Assembly (NCBI RefSeq): GCF_022788635.1
Contig: NZ_CP076024.1
Location: 4,255,503 to 4,319,502 of the forward strand
DNA: 64,000 nucleotides
DNA from: Methylobacter sp. S3L5C
GTDB taxonomy: Bacteria > Pseudomonadota > Gammaproteobacteria > Methylococcales > Methylomonadaceae
Direction: 5' to 3'
This document shows positions 31,182-39,372 of this stretch, in pieces (within the stretch, counting starts at the first letter, position 1; every line of letters starts with the position of its first letter). The position numbers and the translations under genes were made by a program. Under the pieces are notes generated by a model. It saw only the letters and a program-made list of their open reading frames with translations. It was not told where the DNA came from and made no database searches.

Positions 31182-31864
31182 TAGCTACTCCTGCCAAGGC
31201 CGGGATTGCCCGCATAATCTAACGGATTGGTTGCGCCAAAACGTAACTTGCAATCTGATAAGCGTTTGCCACAAACGTCAGCGGTATTGGTCAATACAGG
31301 GTCGCCTACTGCGCTAAACCATTTTGCCGAATTAGTACCCGCCCATGAACAACCAGATCCGCTATCAGTGTGGCGGTAACGATGGTTGCAACCTGTCGCC
31401 AACGCTAATACACCGGGCAATTGTTTATTCAGAAAATCCATGGGGCTTGCCAGTTCAAACTTAACTGATTCATTGGTTTCTTCGGCTCTCCGCTCGATAA
31501 GGTAAAGCTCATCGATAAAGTCAGCGGTATTAGCGAGTAGATATTTTGCCAAGGTACGTCTACGCCGAACTGTTGCACCCACCATGTCTTGATAGGTGGC
31601 ACATAAATCAGTTATCAATCGATTAGCATTACCCACTTCAATGGTGGGCCTGGGAGAGCTGCCGCCACCGCGCTTATCGATACCTGATACCTTGACAAGC
31701 CACGGAGTATAAGTATCGCCTAGATAAACAACGGGGGCGCTCATTGTTGAAGTTCCTGCGTAAAAGTAATGTACTTCGCCAACGCCGATAGAGTTAAGAT
31801 CGACACTGTATAAATCGATTTTTGCTGTAGGGGTTAATTTGTGACTGTCTGCATTAATACTCAT
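31181..31864 (-). CDS. minor tail protein L
   Basis: 227 residues, lambda gpL family. The C-terminal domain retains four cysteines (in ATGCNHRY, GSGCSW, ADVCGK and SDCKLRF), the set that in lambda gpL binds an iron-sulfur cluster. The N-terminal part is a beta-rich tail-hub domain (KIDLYSVDLNSIG). The protein joins the M ring to the gpJ hub. It starts four bases inside the M stop and ends on the K start. Confidence 0.9.
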   Translation of the reverse strand: MSINADSHKLTPTAKIDLYSVDLNSIGVGEVHYFYAGTSTMSAPVVYLGDTYTPWLVKVSGIDKRGGGSSPRPTIEVGNANRLITDLCATYQDMVGATVRRRRTLAKYLLANTADFIDELYLIERRAEETNESVKFELASPMDFLNKQLPGVLALATGCNHRYRHTDSGSGCSWAGTNSAKWFSAVGDPVLTNTADVCGKRLSDCKLRFGATNPLDYAGNPGLGRSS

Positions 31865-32208
31865 GGCTCAAATACCTGTCGTAGTGATAATGAGAGATTC
31901 CATTTGATACCGACTGACACGGCTGATCGGCTATTGGGTTGCACGACATAATTTTTAACGATGCCATCGACGGGGCTTGTCCAGGTCATTGAGCTTACGC
32001 AACGGACAGTATTTAAAACCGCCATAGCCGCATGAAACTCAGCGGTTGTTAATGCTGGCCACATGATCGACCACTCCTCATGCTGAGGATTTAAGCCGGT
32101 TTCAATGCGTTGTTGGTAATTGTCGCCCATGGCCAGTATTGAAATAGCATCCTTTAATGAGGCAGTGGCGCTACTGTGTATTTTTTCGGGAAACGGAAGT
32201 GCTGTCAT
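31861..32208 (-). CDS. minor tail protein M
   Basis: 115 residues, lambda gpM-like distal tail component. It carries the family's features: a short beta-sandwich with WSIMWPALTTAEFHAA, TWTSPVDG and a C-terminal SLSLRQVFEP. The protein interacts with the tape measure tip and with L. It overlaps the tape measure stop by four bases. Confidence 0.85.
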   Translation of the reverse strand: MTALPFPEKIHSSATASLKDAISILAMGDNYQQRIETGLNPQHEEWSIMWPALTTAEFHAAMAVLNTVRCVSSMTWTSPVDGIVKNYVVQPNSRSAVSVGIKWNLSLSLRQVFEP

Positions 32209-34247
32209 GCCAGTACCCCGCCTGGGCGTTTCTCAGTCATGATAACCTCACGTATCCGGGCATTAATCATCCCACCGAGTGCAGCCATATTATTATCACC
32301 AGTATTGCTGCCTCCGGAGACGGTTACTTGTGTGCTGATTTGCACATCGCCACCGCCGCCGGATAACAGTGCTTTGGTTTGCGAGTTGTTATAAATTTTA
32401 CTGGGTCCGGTATATTCAAGTTCTGGACCATTTTCGCCAACAATCCGGTAACCTCCTGGATGATCACCGCCGTTGGCAAATCCGGCATACGCTTTTATCC
32501 CGGTAAATGCCATGCCCAATAAGCCGCCACCATCTTTTACCCCGGTCTTGCCCATTAAGCTTTCCATGATTTGGGCGCTGGCGGCATTGGCAACCATTTG
32601 TTTTATAGTATTGGTAAAACCGGCTAACAGCCCGTCCATGCCTTCGGCAAACGGGTCAAATAAAAAGTTGGCAAATGAGGATTCCATATTACGTGCGGCT
32701 TGAATTGCATATTCACTCATCTTATCGGTTGAATCTTTTGCGGTTGATGTCAGATCGTTATAGTCTTGACCCATCCTGTCAAGTACAATCTTTAATTTAG
32801 CGTCGTCGGGGATAATGCCCGAGGCCCTGGCATCCATTGCATCATTGATACCGGCATTAAGATCTAAGCGGGGGCCATCAAACTTTTGTGACAGCCGAGC
32901 TTGATCAGAGCCCATAGCTGTTCGTTGATTTTTTGCCAGCTCAATACCGTCAGCGATGATTTGGTCATATTCTTCATAGGCTTTGGTATTAAGCACAATG
33001 GCATCTTTTTCAGCAGCAAGATTAAGCAGTTTTAGTTTCTGGCCTTGATTGAGTCCGGACAACGAGCTATTAATAAGATCGTATTCCATTTTTGCTGCAT
33101 TGCTATTGTCACCCCGCAATGCGACTTCTTTTTGCATTGATGCAAGCAAGGCATCATATTCACTAGCTAGTTTGTTAACCGCCTTTTGCTCATCACTAAG
33201 TTGTTCTTTTTTACCTTTGCCTTTATCTTTACCTTTGTTATTTTCAATCTCGGCGCGGATCTGTTCCGGGGTTTTTCCGAATGGAGCCGGCGTGGTTGGT
33301 GCAGCAACAACTGGCGGCTTGGCTCTACCAGTTAAATCAACTACCATGCCGTTATCACCGGTATGCGTAGCCGGTGTATTAGACATACTATCCCAAAGAT
33401 ACTTGGCATATTTTGCTTGAATAACAAACTCGTTTAGCTGCCACGTTGCCGCATCAAGCACAGTAGAAACCGTCGTTGCTACCGGTTTTTCAAGCGCTGT
33501 TGCCAGTTTTATCCAGGCATTTTCAATATCCCCATATTTTGCAGATATATTTTCAGAGGCTTTGGCGGCGGCACCTTCATATTTTGATAGTGCTATTGGT
33601 AATATGTCGGCAAATAACTTTGATGTTACTTGCCCTTGTGATACTACTTTTTTGAAATCACCAACAGCGCTTTCCCCGACAAATCCTGCGGCATTGGCAA
33701 TCTTGGTCATTAAACCGGGAATGGGCTCGGTAACCTGTTTCATTTCCTCCCATTGCAATGTGCCTGATGATAGCGCTTGAGTTAAGCCCGCCATGGATTG
33801 CCCCAAGTTTTCAGCAGTAGCGCCAGTTTTACTTTGCGCGTTACTTAAGCCCTCGAGAATAGCTTTTGATTGCCCGCGACTAATTGATCCTGCTTCTTCA
33901 ATGCTCAATAATTTAGAAAATGAATCGGCTAATAACAGGCTGCTTTTATGATGCTCACCTGATACTTTCGCCAGATATACTTCAATATCTGCATAATCTT
34001 GGGTAGATTTTGACAAGCCTTGCAGTCGTAACTCTAAATTTTGTACCTGGACAACAGTCTCAAGCAATTTCGAGCCAACCTGCTGAAAGCTGAACGCGGC
34101 GGCCATGCCAACGAAGGTATTTTTTAATGAAGCGCCGGTGCTTTGTGCTTGACGCTCAAAACGGGTTAGGTGCTGATTCATAGTATCGATCTGCCCGGCA
34201 ATGTTACCCAGGTGTGCATTAAAATCGACTGTTACGCCAAGAGCCAT
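32205..34247 (-). CDS. tape measure protein
   Basis: 680 residues. The N-terminal tape-measure domain (HLGNIAGQIDTMNQHLTRFE, SFQQVGSKLLETVVQVQNL, DSFSKLLSIEEAGSISRGQ, LTQALSSGTLQWEEMKQVTE) is clear. A charged linker (KGKDKGKGKKE), a helical region and a C-terminal part with hydrophobic and glycine-rich segments (GFANGGDHPGGYRIVGENGPEL) follow. In siphophages it sets tail length and is ejected with the DNA. It is short for the family and lacks a lysozyme or peptidase insert. It lies directly downstream of an HK97 gp10-like gene and not directly after the chaperone pair. Confidence 0.93.
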   Translation of the reverse strand: MALGVTVDFNAHLGNIAGQIDTMNQHLTRFERQAQSTGASLKNTFVGMAAAFSFQQVGSKLLETVVQVQNLELRLQGLSKSTQDYADIEVYLAKVSGEHHKSSLLLADSFSKLLSIEEAGSISRGQSKAILEGLSNAQSKTGATAENLGQSMAGLTQALSSGTLQWEEMKQVTEPIPGLMTKIANAAGFVGESAVGDFKKVVSQGQVTSKLFADILPIALSKYEGAAAKASENISAKYGDIENAWIKLATALEKPVATTVSTVLDAATWQLNEFVIQAKYAKYLWDSMSNTPATHTGDNGMVVDLTGRAKPPVVAAPTTPAPFGKTPEQIRAEIENNKGKDKGKGKKEQLSDEQKAVNKLASEYDALLASMQKEVALRGDNSNAAKMEYDLINSSLSGLNQGQKLKLLNLAAEKDAIVLNTKAYEEYDQIIADGIELAKNQRTAMGSDQARLSQKFDGPRLDLNAGINDAMDARASGIIPDDAKLKIVLDRMGQDYNDLTSTAKDSTDKMSEYAIQAARNMESSFANFLFDPFAEGMDGLLAGFTNTIKQMVANAASAQIMESLMGKTGVKDGGGLLGMAFTGIKAYAGFANGGDHPGGYRIVGENGPELEYTGPSKIYNNSQTKALLSGGGGDVQISTQVTVSGGSNTGDNNMAALGGMINARIREVIMTEKRPGGVLA

Positions 34248-34251
34248 ATCA

Positions 34252-34827
34252 TTATCCTGTTATATTTAAGTTAAGCTCATGAGCCAGGTGGCGCATGGCA
34301 ACTTCGGACGCTTCTACCATAATTGCCAGCGCAGTAGGGGAGGTCGCATTAAACGTACTGAGTATAAAATGCTTACCTGGGATGTTACGACCCGCACCGG
34401 GGCGGCGGTAAGTTGCATTGACAAAGCGGCGGTCACGTCTAAGCCGGGCTCCACTACCTAAACCAATTGATTGTCTTGCAGCGGCTGCACCGGTATTGTG
34501 GGCACTGCCAGTATTACGACCATTTTCAACAAATTTTCCATACCAGGCACCACTGGTATCGTCACGTTTTTTACCGGGTTTAATTTTTAAATAAACACCT
34601 ACGTTGCCATTTCTGCGAATCGTATGTATTTTTGAGTCTCTAACTTTGATGGCTTTTTTCATCCTGCCCGATTTTACAGGTGCCGCAGAGCGGACAGCTT
34701 TGAGCATATAATTGGCACCTTTACGCATAGCCAAGCGGGTCACACGCTCACCCAAGCGTTTATTAAACTGAAATAATGCGCGTTGGATTTCAGCGATGCC
34801 GCGAATACGAACACTAAAATCAGTCAT
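34252..34827 (-). CDS. HK97 gp10-like tail completion protein
   Basis: 191 residues of the gp10/tail-joining family: VRIRGIAEIQRALFQFNKRL, RSAAPVKSGRMKKAIKVR, AWYGKFVENGRNTG and GKHFILSTFNA are typical. This protein usually sits between head-tail connector and tail terminator. Here it is placed between the chaperone/SGNH block and the tape measure, behind a terminator, which is an unusual order. A central RLRRDRRFVNATYRRPGAGR insert is strongly basic. Confidence 0.85.
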   Translation of the reverse strand: MTDFSVRIRGIAEIQRALFQFNKRLGERVTRLAMRKGANYMLKAVRSAAPVKSGRMKKAIKVRDSKIHTIRRNGNVGVYLKIKPGKKRDDTSGAWYGKFVENGRNTGSAHNTGAAAARQSIGLGSGARLRRDRRFVNATYRRPGAGRNIPGKHFILSTFNATSPTALAIMVEASEVAMRHLAHELNLNITG

Positions 34828-34847
34828 AGTTTTATTAAATTTTTGGC

Positions 34848-34872
34848 AATAAAAAACCCCAATTAAGGGGTT
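34848..34872 (-). terminator. Rho-independent terminator after the SGNH block
   Basis: On the minus strand AACCCC-TTAA-TTGGGGTT-type pairing (34855-34872) is followed by TTTTTTATT. It ends transcripts from the SGNH gene and the small gene after it, just before the gp10-like gene. Confidence 0.7.
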
Positions 34873-34926
34873 GGGTTTGTTTGAATTTGTTTATCCGTCC
34901 TTGGATTTTTGGTTAAATAGTAACAA

Positions 34927-35046
34927 TCACATCAACACAGCCCATGCCACATTCCCACGCGCCAAATGATATACACTTGCATCTGACACGCTGGATAGGC
35001 TTTCTGATGTTGTGAGGGCTGTGAAGGTTTCTGTGAGGAGGGTCAT
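34927..35046 (-). CDS. small hypothetical protein
   Basis: A 39-residue frame whose ATG overlaps the stop of the SGNH gene (ATGA at 35046-35043). The product begins MTLLTETFTALTTSESLSSV and ends GNVAWAVLM. It ends before the terminator at 34872. Support is the start/stop coupling and the lack of any other content in the stretch; no family is recognised. Confidence 0.35.
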   Translation of the reverse strand: MTLLTETFTALTTSESLSSVSDASVYHLARGNVAWAVLM

Positions 35047-36896
35047 AATCTGATTAAATTCACTTCGGGTATGTAAATAGTCGCTGAACTTCCCGCCATT
35101 AATATTATTTGCACAGATACATACGCAAATCTAATTGGATTGCCGGTTGGCTGTATTAATGTAATTTCAGGTGATCTAAGGACACCAGCTCTCGGTATGT
35201 ATTTACCCGGATAGCCAGAACCGGGATTACCCATTGTGTTGTCATATTTAGGGAATAGAGCTACCCCATATGCCTCAGCAACCGTATTTGATACGCCAAC
35301 TAGATAAGCTCCAGCGGCTACTTCAATACTTCCAGATAAGCTCTTTATTTCATAAGATAAATCCGCTTGAAATATATCACCTGCTGCCGGTAGTTTTTTC
35401 CATACCCATAGAACAGTCCCGTCCAATACTGATTGCCCGTAGTTGGATTCTGATGTAGGCAATGGAACAGTTCCAGTAGTTGTGACACCTGATTTTATAC
35501 ATTGCCAAAATCCTGTAGTAAAGCCAGTTGCTCTAACATTATCTCCTAACTTCATTGCTGTAGACTGTGACCAGCCTTTAGCGCCATTGATATACCCATA
35601 CTGAGTACCAGCTAAAGTGTTTGCCGAACATCCAAAATCTAAGGTAATTGATGCTTGATCTGAGGGCGCATTAACTATTGTAATTAGTGTTCCACCAAAT
35701 GTATGGTCTTCTTCCCCAGAGGCAATGTATGGTGCAATAGTTACTGTATTTGTGCCACCTACCCACGTACCTTTTGTTGTTGCAATAGATACCGAATCAG
35801 GCCCACCAGCTACCGTAATTCCAGAACCAGCATAAAAGTTATTTGCACCACTAGCATTGTTTCCAGATAACCGTGGATTTGGTAGGTACTGCCTATCTGA
35901 TCTTTGGTTAAGATGTATGTAGGTAGGTGAAACAAGGTTTTTAATTGACCTCGCTACCTGAATACCCATTACTTTTGCGCCTGATGTATTTGGGTGTACG
36001 CCATCAGTAGTAAATTCACTCTGGAATAAACCTGTTGATGGGTCAGCAAGTATGCTATCAGTATTTACATAAATTGCATTATCCAATAGTGCTATATAAC
36101 CAGCTAACCATGATAGTAATTGTTGGCGCTTAATTACACCTAAAGCGGTAGGGTTGGTAGTAGAGTTGGGTGAATTACTTGGGCTAGGTGATAGCACTAC
36201 TACAGTTTTTCCAGCACTTAACGTAGTCTCTATGATATAGATATAATCAAGAATCATCTGCTCTATCAAATAAGAGTCATCTGAGTAATCGTTAGGGCCG
36301 GGTTCAAATATTAGTAAGTCAAAATTATCAAAATTTGCTGCAACATCAGAAGCGTACCTAGCTCGCATTTGCCAAACTTTGTTACCACCAACACCTTTAT
36401 TAATTAGTTTACCAAATGGAAACTTTAACGCAGCAGACATCCAGAACGCCCAGCCATTTGAGTTGTATAGCTCTGTGTTTGGTTGAGGGGTAGAATCGGT
36501 AGTACGTAATGAGGCTGAGGTCATGTTTGTTATTGATGTTCCTAATAACAATATATTTTTAGCTATATTGCTATTACCACCAACCTCACTCCCCTCCAAA
36601 AACATCCTCTTCCCAACTCTCTCTGCGCCGATGTTGGTTAGCTCGGCGATTGAGGTGCGGGGAGTTATGGTTTCAGGCACTGGTTCTGCTAAAAAATAAG
36701 TGAGTGCATCGGTTTCCGGAAATTTAAGCATTTCCCCTTCAGACAGCGCTCGATTGACTGCATTGCTATCACTATCAGCGATTTTACCCGTGACTAATTG
36801 TGCGGCTGTTGTGTCATTAATCGCAACTAAATCACCGGCTGCATAAGGTACTCCGGAAAGTGTGTATTTTTGTAATAGTCTAACGGTAGTAGTCAT
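35043..36896 (-). CDS. SGNH/GDSL hydrolase fused to a phage structural domain
   Basis: 617 residues. The first ~55 residues (TTVRLLQKYTLSGVPYAAGD, TAAQLVTGKIADSD, ALSEGE) resemble the 81-residue protein encoded after the capsid gene. An SGNH hydrolase follows (about 112-315): block I LLLGTSIT with nucleophile Ser121, block II GVGGN, block III GPND and block V DGVHPN with the Asp-x-x-His pair. The C-terminal half is a beta-rich region (about 340-617). Such enzymes are esterases or deacetylases, here probably acting on cell-surface polysaccharide. It begins two bases after the GT frame ends and sits in the tail block. Confidence 0.82.
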   Translation of the reverse strand: MTTTVRLLQKYTLSGVPYAAGDLVAINDTTAAQLVTGKIADSDSNAVNRALSEGEMLKFPETDALTYFLAEPVPETITPRTSIAELTNIGAERVGKRMFLEGSEVGGNSNIAKNILLLGTSITNMTSASLRTTDSTPQPNTELYNSNGWAFWMSAALKFPFGKLINKGVGGNKVWQMRARYASDVAANFDNFDLLIFEPGPNDYSDDSYLIEQMILDYIYIIETTLSAGKTVVVLSPSPSNSPNSTTNPTALGVIKRQQLLSWLAGYIALLDNAIYVNTDSILADPSTGLFQSEFTTDGVHPNTSGAKVMGIQVARSIKNLVSPTYIHLNQRSDRQYLPNPRLSGNNASGANNFYAGSGITVAGGPDSVSIATTKGTWVGGTNTVTIAPYIASGEEDHTFGGTLITIVNAPSDQASITLDFGCSANTLAGTQYGYINGAKGWSQSTAMKLGDNVRATGFTTGFWQCIKSGVTTTGTVPLPTSESNYGQSVLDGTVLWVWKKLPAAGDIFQADLSYEIKSLSGSIEVAAGAYLVGVSNTVAEAYGVALFPKYDNTMGNPGSGYPGKYIPRAGVLRSPEITLIQPTGNPIRFAYVSVQIILMAGSSATIYIPEVNLIRL

Positions 36897-36898
36897 GA

Positions 36899-37443
36899 TT
36901 AGTTCCGGTTAAAATTTCGGATTAATATAAGTTGGTTGATCAACATCTCGATATCAACAATACCAAGCAGCTCAGCAATTAAAGGCAAGGCCGCCCAATC
37001 GATTTCACCGCCCAACATATCCCAGGCTTTTATTGCCAATTCAAAATCGGTAGGCGGTGGTTTTTGGTCTATTGGCAGATTGCTGGACTCTATCCAGCGC
37101 TGGGCTTTCCCAGGCTTGATGCAACCTGTTCTTGATGTGCTGAATAAGCAGTTAAGATCGCGTCAGTTAGTGGCGACCAAAAATCTGGATGATCAGCTAC
37201 CCACTCTATAAATAATTCACTATCGAACGGCACCGGTACCGGATTACCGCCGGGAATAATATCCAGCTCATGAACACCCAACCAGTCAACAACAAACTGT
37301 GCCATGATATCGCCCTGCTTTAGAATCTGGCTACGCAGGTTGACTACTTCAAGATCGGTAGGCCTACGGATAGTAAATGTAAATTTACCTGCTTGTACTT
37401 CCGTTTCGCGTGATTTTTTTAGCTTTGCGATGAGAGACGTCAT
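36899..37443 (-). CDS. tail assembly chaperone GT (via -1 frameshift)
   Basis: Slipping back one base on G GGA AAG (minus strand of 37105-37111) moves the ribosome from the G frame into a frame that stays open for 68 more codons, to TAA at 36899. The product would be about 181 residues. The T segment reads AQRWIESSNLPIDQKPPPTD, then FELAIKAWDMLGGEIDWAAL, and ends NFNRN. It has no start codon of its own. The heptamer is the same as in lambda, where GT joins the tape measure and recruits tail-tube protein at a fixed G:GT ratio. Confidence 0.85.
37090..37443 (-). CDS. tail assembly chaperone G
   Basis: 117 residues, lambda gpG-like. Starts MTSLIAKLKKSRETEVQAGK and has a central LEVVNLRSQILKQGD/VVDWLGV helix. 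It begins two bases after the tail-tube gene stop. It is the unshifted product of the chaperone gene; a minority of ribosomes should continue into GT at codons 112-113. It coats the tape measure during tail assembly and is not in the mature tail. Confidence 0.8.
   Translation of the reverse strand: MTSLIAKLKKSRETEVQAGKFTFTIRRPTDLEVVNLRSQILKQGDIMAQFVVDWLGVHELDIIPGGNPVPVPFDSELFIEWVADHPDFWSPLTDAILTAYSAHQEQVASSLGKPSAG
37105..37111 (-). promoter_or_regulatory. programmed -1 frameshift heptamer GGGAAAG
   Basis: In the G frame the codons are CTG GGA AAG, so the sequence fits X XXY YYZ as G GGA AAG. The G stop TAG is only 13 bases downstream. Shifting opens the T frame. Confidence 0.85.
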
Positions 37444-37445
37444 AA

Positions 37446-38105
37446 TTAAGACGCGTAATACGTGGGTAAACCAGCAGCGCTGATGTTTGATGATGTTTTC
37501 AAAACCTCTTGTGCGGCACCAGCAGGTACGCCAGTGTGTCCAACATAGCCGGTAAATACCATAACCGTGCCACCAACGCCAAAAGTAAATTTAAACGCGG
37601 TAAGTATTTGAGAGTCTGAGGCGGCTTTTAATGCCAACTGTCCGGCATCTGCAACGTCCCACAAATGTTTCACATCCATCGAGATTGGCGAGGCCGAGCC
37701 AGGTATTTCAGACTTTAAGCTGGTGTGGATAGTTGTCGTATCAAGCTTGGAAAATTCACCACCCGTCAACGTTACTTCTGCCATAGTAGTTATTGAGGTG
37801 CCGAAAGTGATTTTTTGTGCAGATCCCGAGGTGAATGTGTCAAACAATAACGTACTGATACCAACGCCAGTGCCGACATCTTCAAGCTGGAAGGATACGG
37901 TAGTTGCAATGGCGACAACGCGAAATACCCGGCCTTGCAACTGACTCATGCCCTGAACAGCCAGCACGACATAATCACCATTAACAAAATCATGGGTACA
38001 CGTAACAATACCAGGGGCGGCTTTACTGATTACAGTGATAGATTTTGAAATACCCAACGCAGATTGCATAGCAACAGCAACGTTGCTCATTTTTTTGATA
38101 GCCAT
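37446..38105 (-). CDS. major tail (tube) protein
   Basis: 219 residues, a siphophage tube protein by position (directly before G/GT) and by its beta-sandwich pattern: an N-terminal KKMSNVAVAMQSALG, an Ig-like ITTMAEVTLTGGEFSKLDTT segment and a VKHLWDVADAGQLALKAA helix near residue 145. Many copies would stack around the tape measure. A 31-base gap separates it from the terminator-type tail gene upstream. Confidence 0.8.
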   Translation of the reverse strand: MAIKKMSNVAVAMQSALGISKSITVISKAAPGIVTCTHDFVNGDYVVLAVQGMSQLQGRVFRVVAIATTVSFQLEDVGTGVGISTLLFDTFTSGSAQKITFGTSITTMAEVTLTGGEFSKLDTTTIHTSLKSEIPGSASPISMDVKHLWDVADAGQLALKAASDSQILTAFKFTFGVGGTVMVFTGYVGHTGVPAGAAQEVLKTSSNISAAGLPTYYAS

Positions 38106-38136
38106 AATAATCCTTAAATTTTAGGGTTTAATTAGT

Positions 38137-38559
38137 TTAAATTAGGTTAAATTCGGTAGAAAAATAATTGAGGTGATACGTCAATGTGACTACATGTAAT
38201 TCAGGCTCATCTTCTGCAACTTTGAAATCAGTGGCCACCAATTGCATAGCGCTAGATTTATCAGGTTGGCTTAGAATTGCTTCGACGGCTAAGGCGAAAT
38301 TATCCATATCAATTTCGGCTTTTTCATCGTCCGTAGTGCCACGCACCCAAATATTTACTGAGACGTTTTGTGTCCGTTCTTGGGGTCGTGGTGAGCGCTG
38401 AAATGTCAGGTATTCAACGGTTTCTGACTCGCTATATAAAGTAATGCAGGGGTATGAATTGCGTACCGGACCAATACGCTGAATCCACACACCGGCAAAA
38501 TCTGGCAGGGCTTGCAGTTGGGTGCGGAGTGACTCAAGATTTGCACGGCGGATATGCAT
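38137..38559 (-). CDS. tail terminator / DUF3168-like protein
   Basis: 140 residues. It resembles lambda gpU-type tail terminators: an N-terminal helix (NLESLRTQLQALPDF), SYPCITLYSESETVEY, a long beta hairpin and VSVNIWVRGTTDDE leading to an acidic helix and a final VVTLTYHLNYF strand. It caps the tail tube and joins it to the head. Its start overlaps the small upstream gene by one base. Confidence 0.72.
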   Translation of the reverse strand: MHIRRANLESLRTQLQALPDFAGVWIQRIGPVRNSYPCITLYSESETVEYLTFQRSPRPQERTQNVSVNIWVRGTTDDEKAEIDMDNFALAVEAILSQPDKSSAMQLVATDFKVAEDEPELHVVTLTYHLNYFSTEFNLI

Positions 38560-38750
38560 TATATTTCCGTGATCTCGTAATTTTTAACAATATGAGCAAG
38601 GTGGTTAAGGTCAGCATCTTTAGCTGTTGCAAGTATCTCCAATGATATGCTTACCGGTTTGTTTGGCAGGATAGTAATAACTGCACTGGATATATTTTTA
38701 TCTTTAACACCAAGAGCACTCAACAGGTCGGTTCCCAGAAAATTATTCAT
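38559..38750 (-). CDS. small head-tail region protein
   Basis: 63 residues, MNNFLGTDLLSALGVKDKNI, then a beta-rich VITILPNKPVSISLEIL and a C-terminal helix (DADLNHLAHIVKNYEI). No family recognised. One-base overlaps with both neighbours and its place between connector and tail terminator support a real gene in head-tail joining or regulation. Confidence 0.65.
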   Translation of the reverse strand: MNNFLGTDLLSALGVKDKNISSAVITILPNKPVSISLEILATAKDADLNHLAHIVKNYEITEI

Positions 38751-39370
38751 TAGAAATACCCACGCATATCAATATAATTGTCCAATAGCTGTTTTGCAGC
38801 GTTGGGAATGGTAAATGGTCGTACTACACCCTCTATACTGCTTTGGAAAACTTCCCACTGACCAACAATGAATCGCAACGCATCTTTAATCGCTTCAGGG
38901 ACATTAGCAGCATCGCCATAGCCACAAATGTATTCAACTTCGACAGAATTTAACTGATTTCTTACTGTAGGCCATACGGTTCCAAAACTGGGAACGATGC
39001 AATTGCCAACTAGATCCACTAAATATAGGGCGGGATTTAGGGTTTGCTGTATGCCATTTATATCGAGATACTTAATATAGCTGACTGACTGGGCTTTACC
39101 GCGTAGCTTTATCGCATTGTAATCAGTATGGCCAACACCAAAAGCAATCAGAGATCGATCGCCAGGGAAATCGGTAGCATAACTACCCCATGTTTGGGTA
39201 ATAAATGCCCGACGTGTGTATTCTTCAGCCCACTGCCGGGCGCTGGTAACACGTCCGGTAATGATAAGGTCACGCGAGGTATCAGCAGCTTGGGTTATCC
39301 CCAAATGCCCGCGCATTTCTGCGAGAGAAATCGGTTCAGCAACAGGCGGTATTTTATTGATATCTATCAT
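38750..39370 (-). CDS. head-tail connector protein (gp6-like)
   Basis: 206 residues when started at ATG 39370 (MIDINKIPPVAEPISLAEM), three bases after the Rz stop; the longer frame from 39391 would overlap Rz. The family features are the ISLAEMRGHLGI helix, SARQWAEEYTRRAFITQTW, a beta hairpin with DYNAIKLRGKAQSV, VEVEYICGYGDA and IKDALRFIVGQW. This HK97 gp6-like ring sits below the portal and receives the tail. Confidence 0.85.
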   Translation of the reverse strand: MIDINKIPPVAEPISLAEMRGHLGITQAADTSRDLIITGRVTSARQWAEEYTRRAFITQTWGSYATDFPGDRSLIAFGVGHTDYNAIKLRGKAQSVSYIKYLDINGIQQTLNPALYLVDLVGNCIVPSFGTVWPTVRNQLNSVEVEYICGYGDAANVPEAIKDALRFIVGQWEVFQSSIEGVVRPFTIPNAAKQLLDNYIDMRGYF

Positions 39371-39372
39371 AG

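Noticed and set aside
32157-33780. Several plus-strand frames across the tape measure gene
   Set aside because: All antisense to the tape measure coding frame, no ribosome sites or motifs.
36936-37211. Plus-strand frame of 91 codons
   Set aside because: It lies antisense to the T frame of the tail chaperone, which explains its openness.
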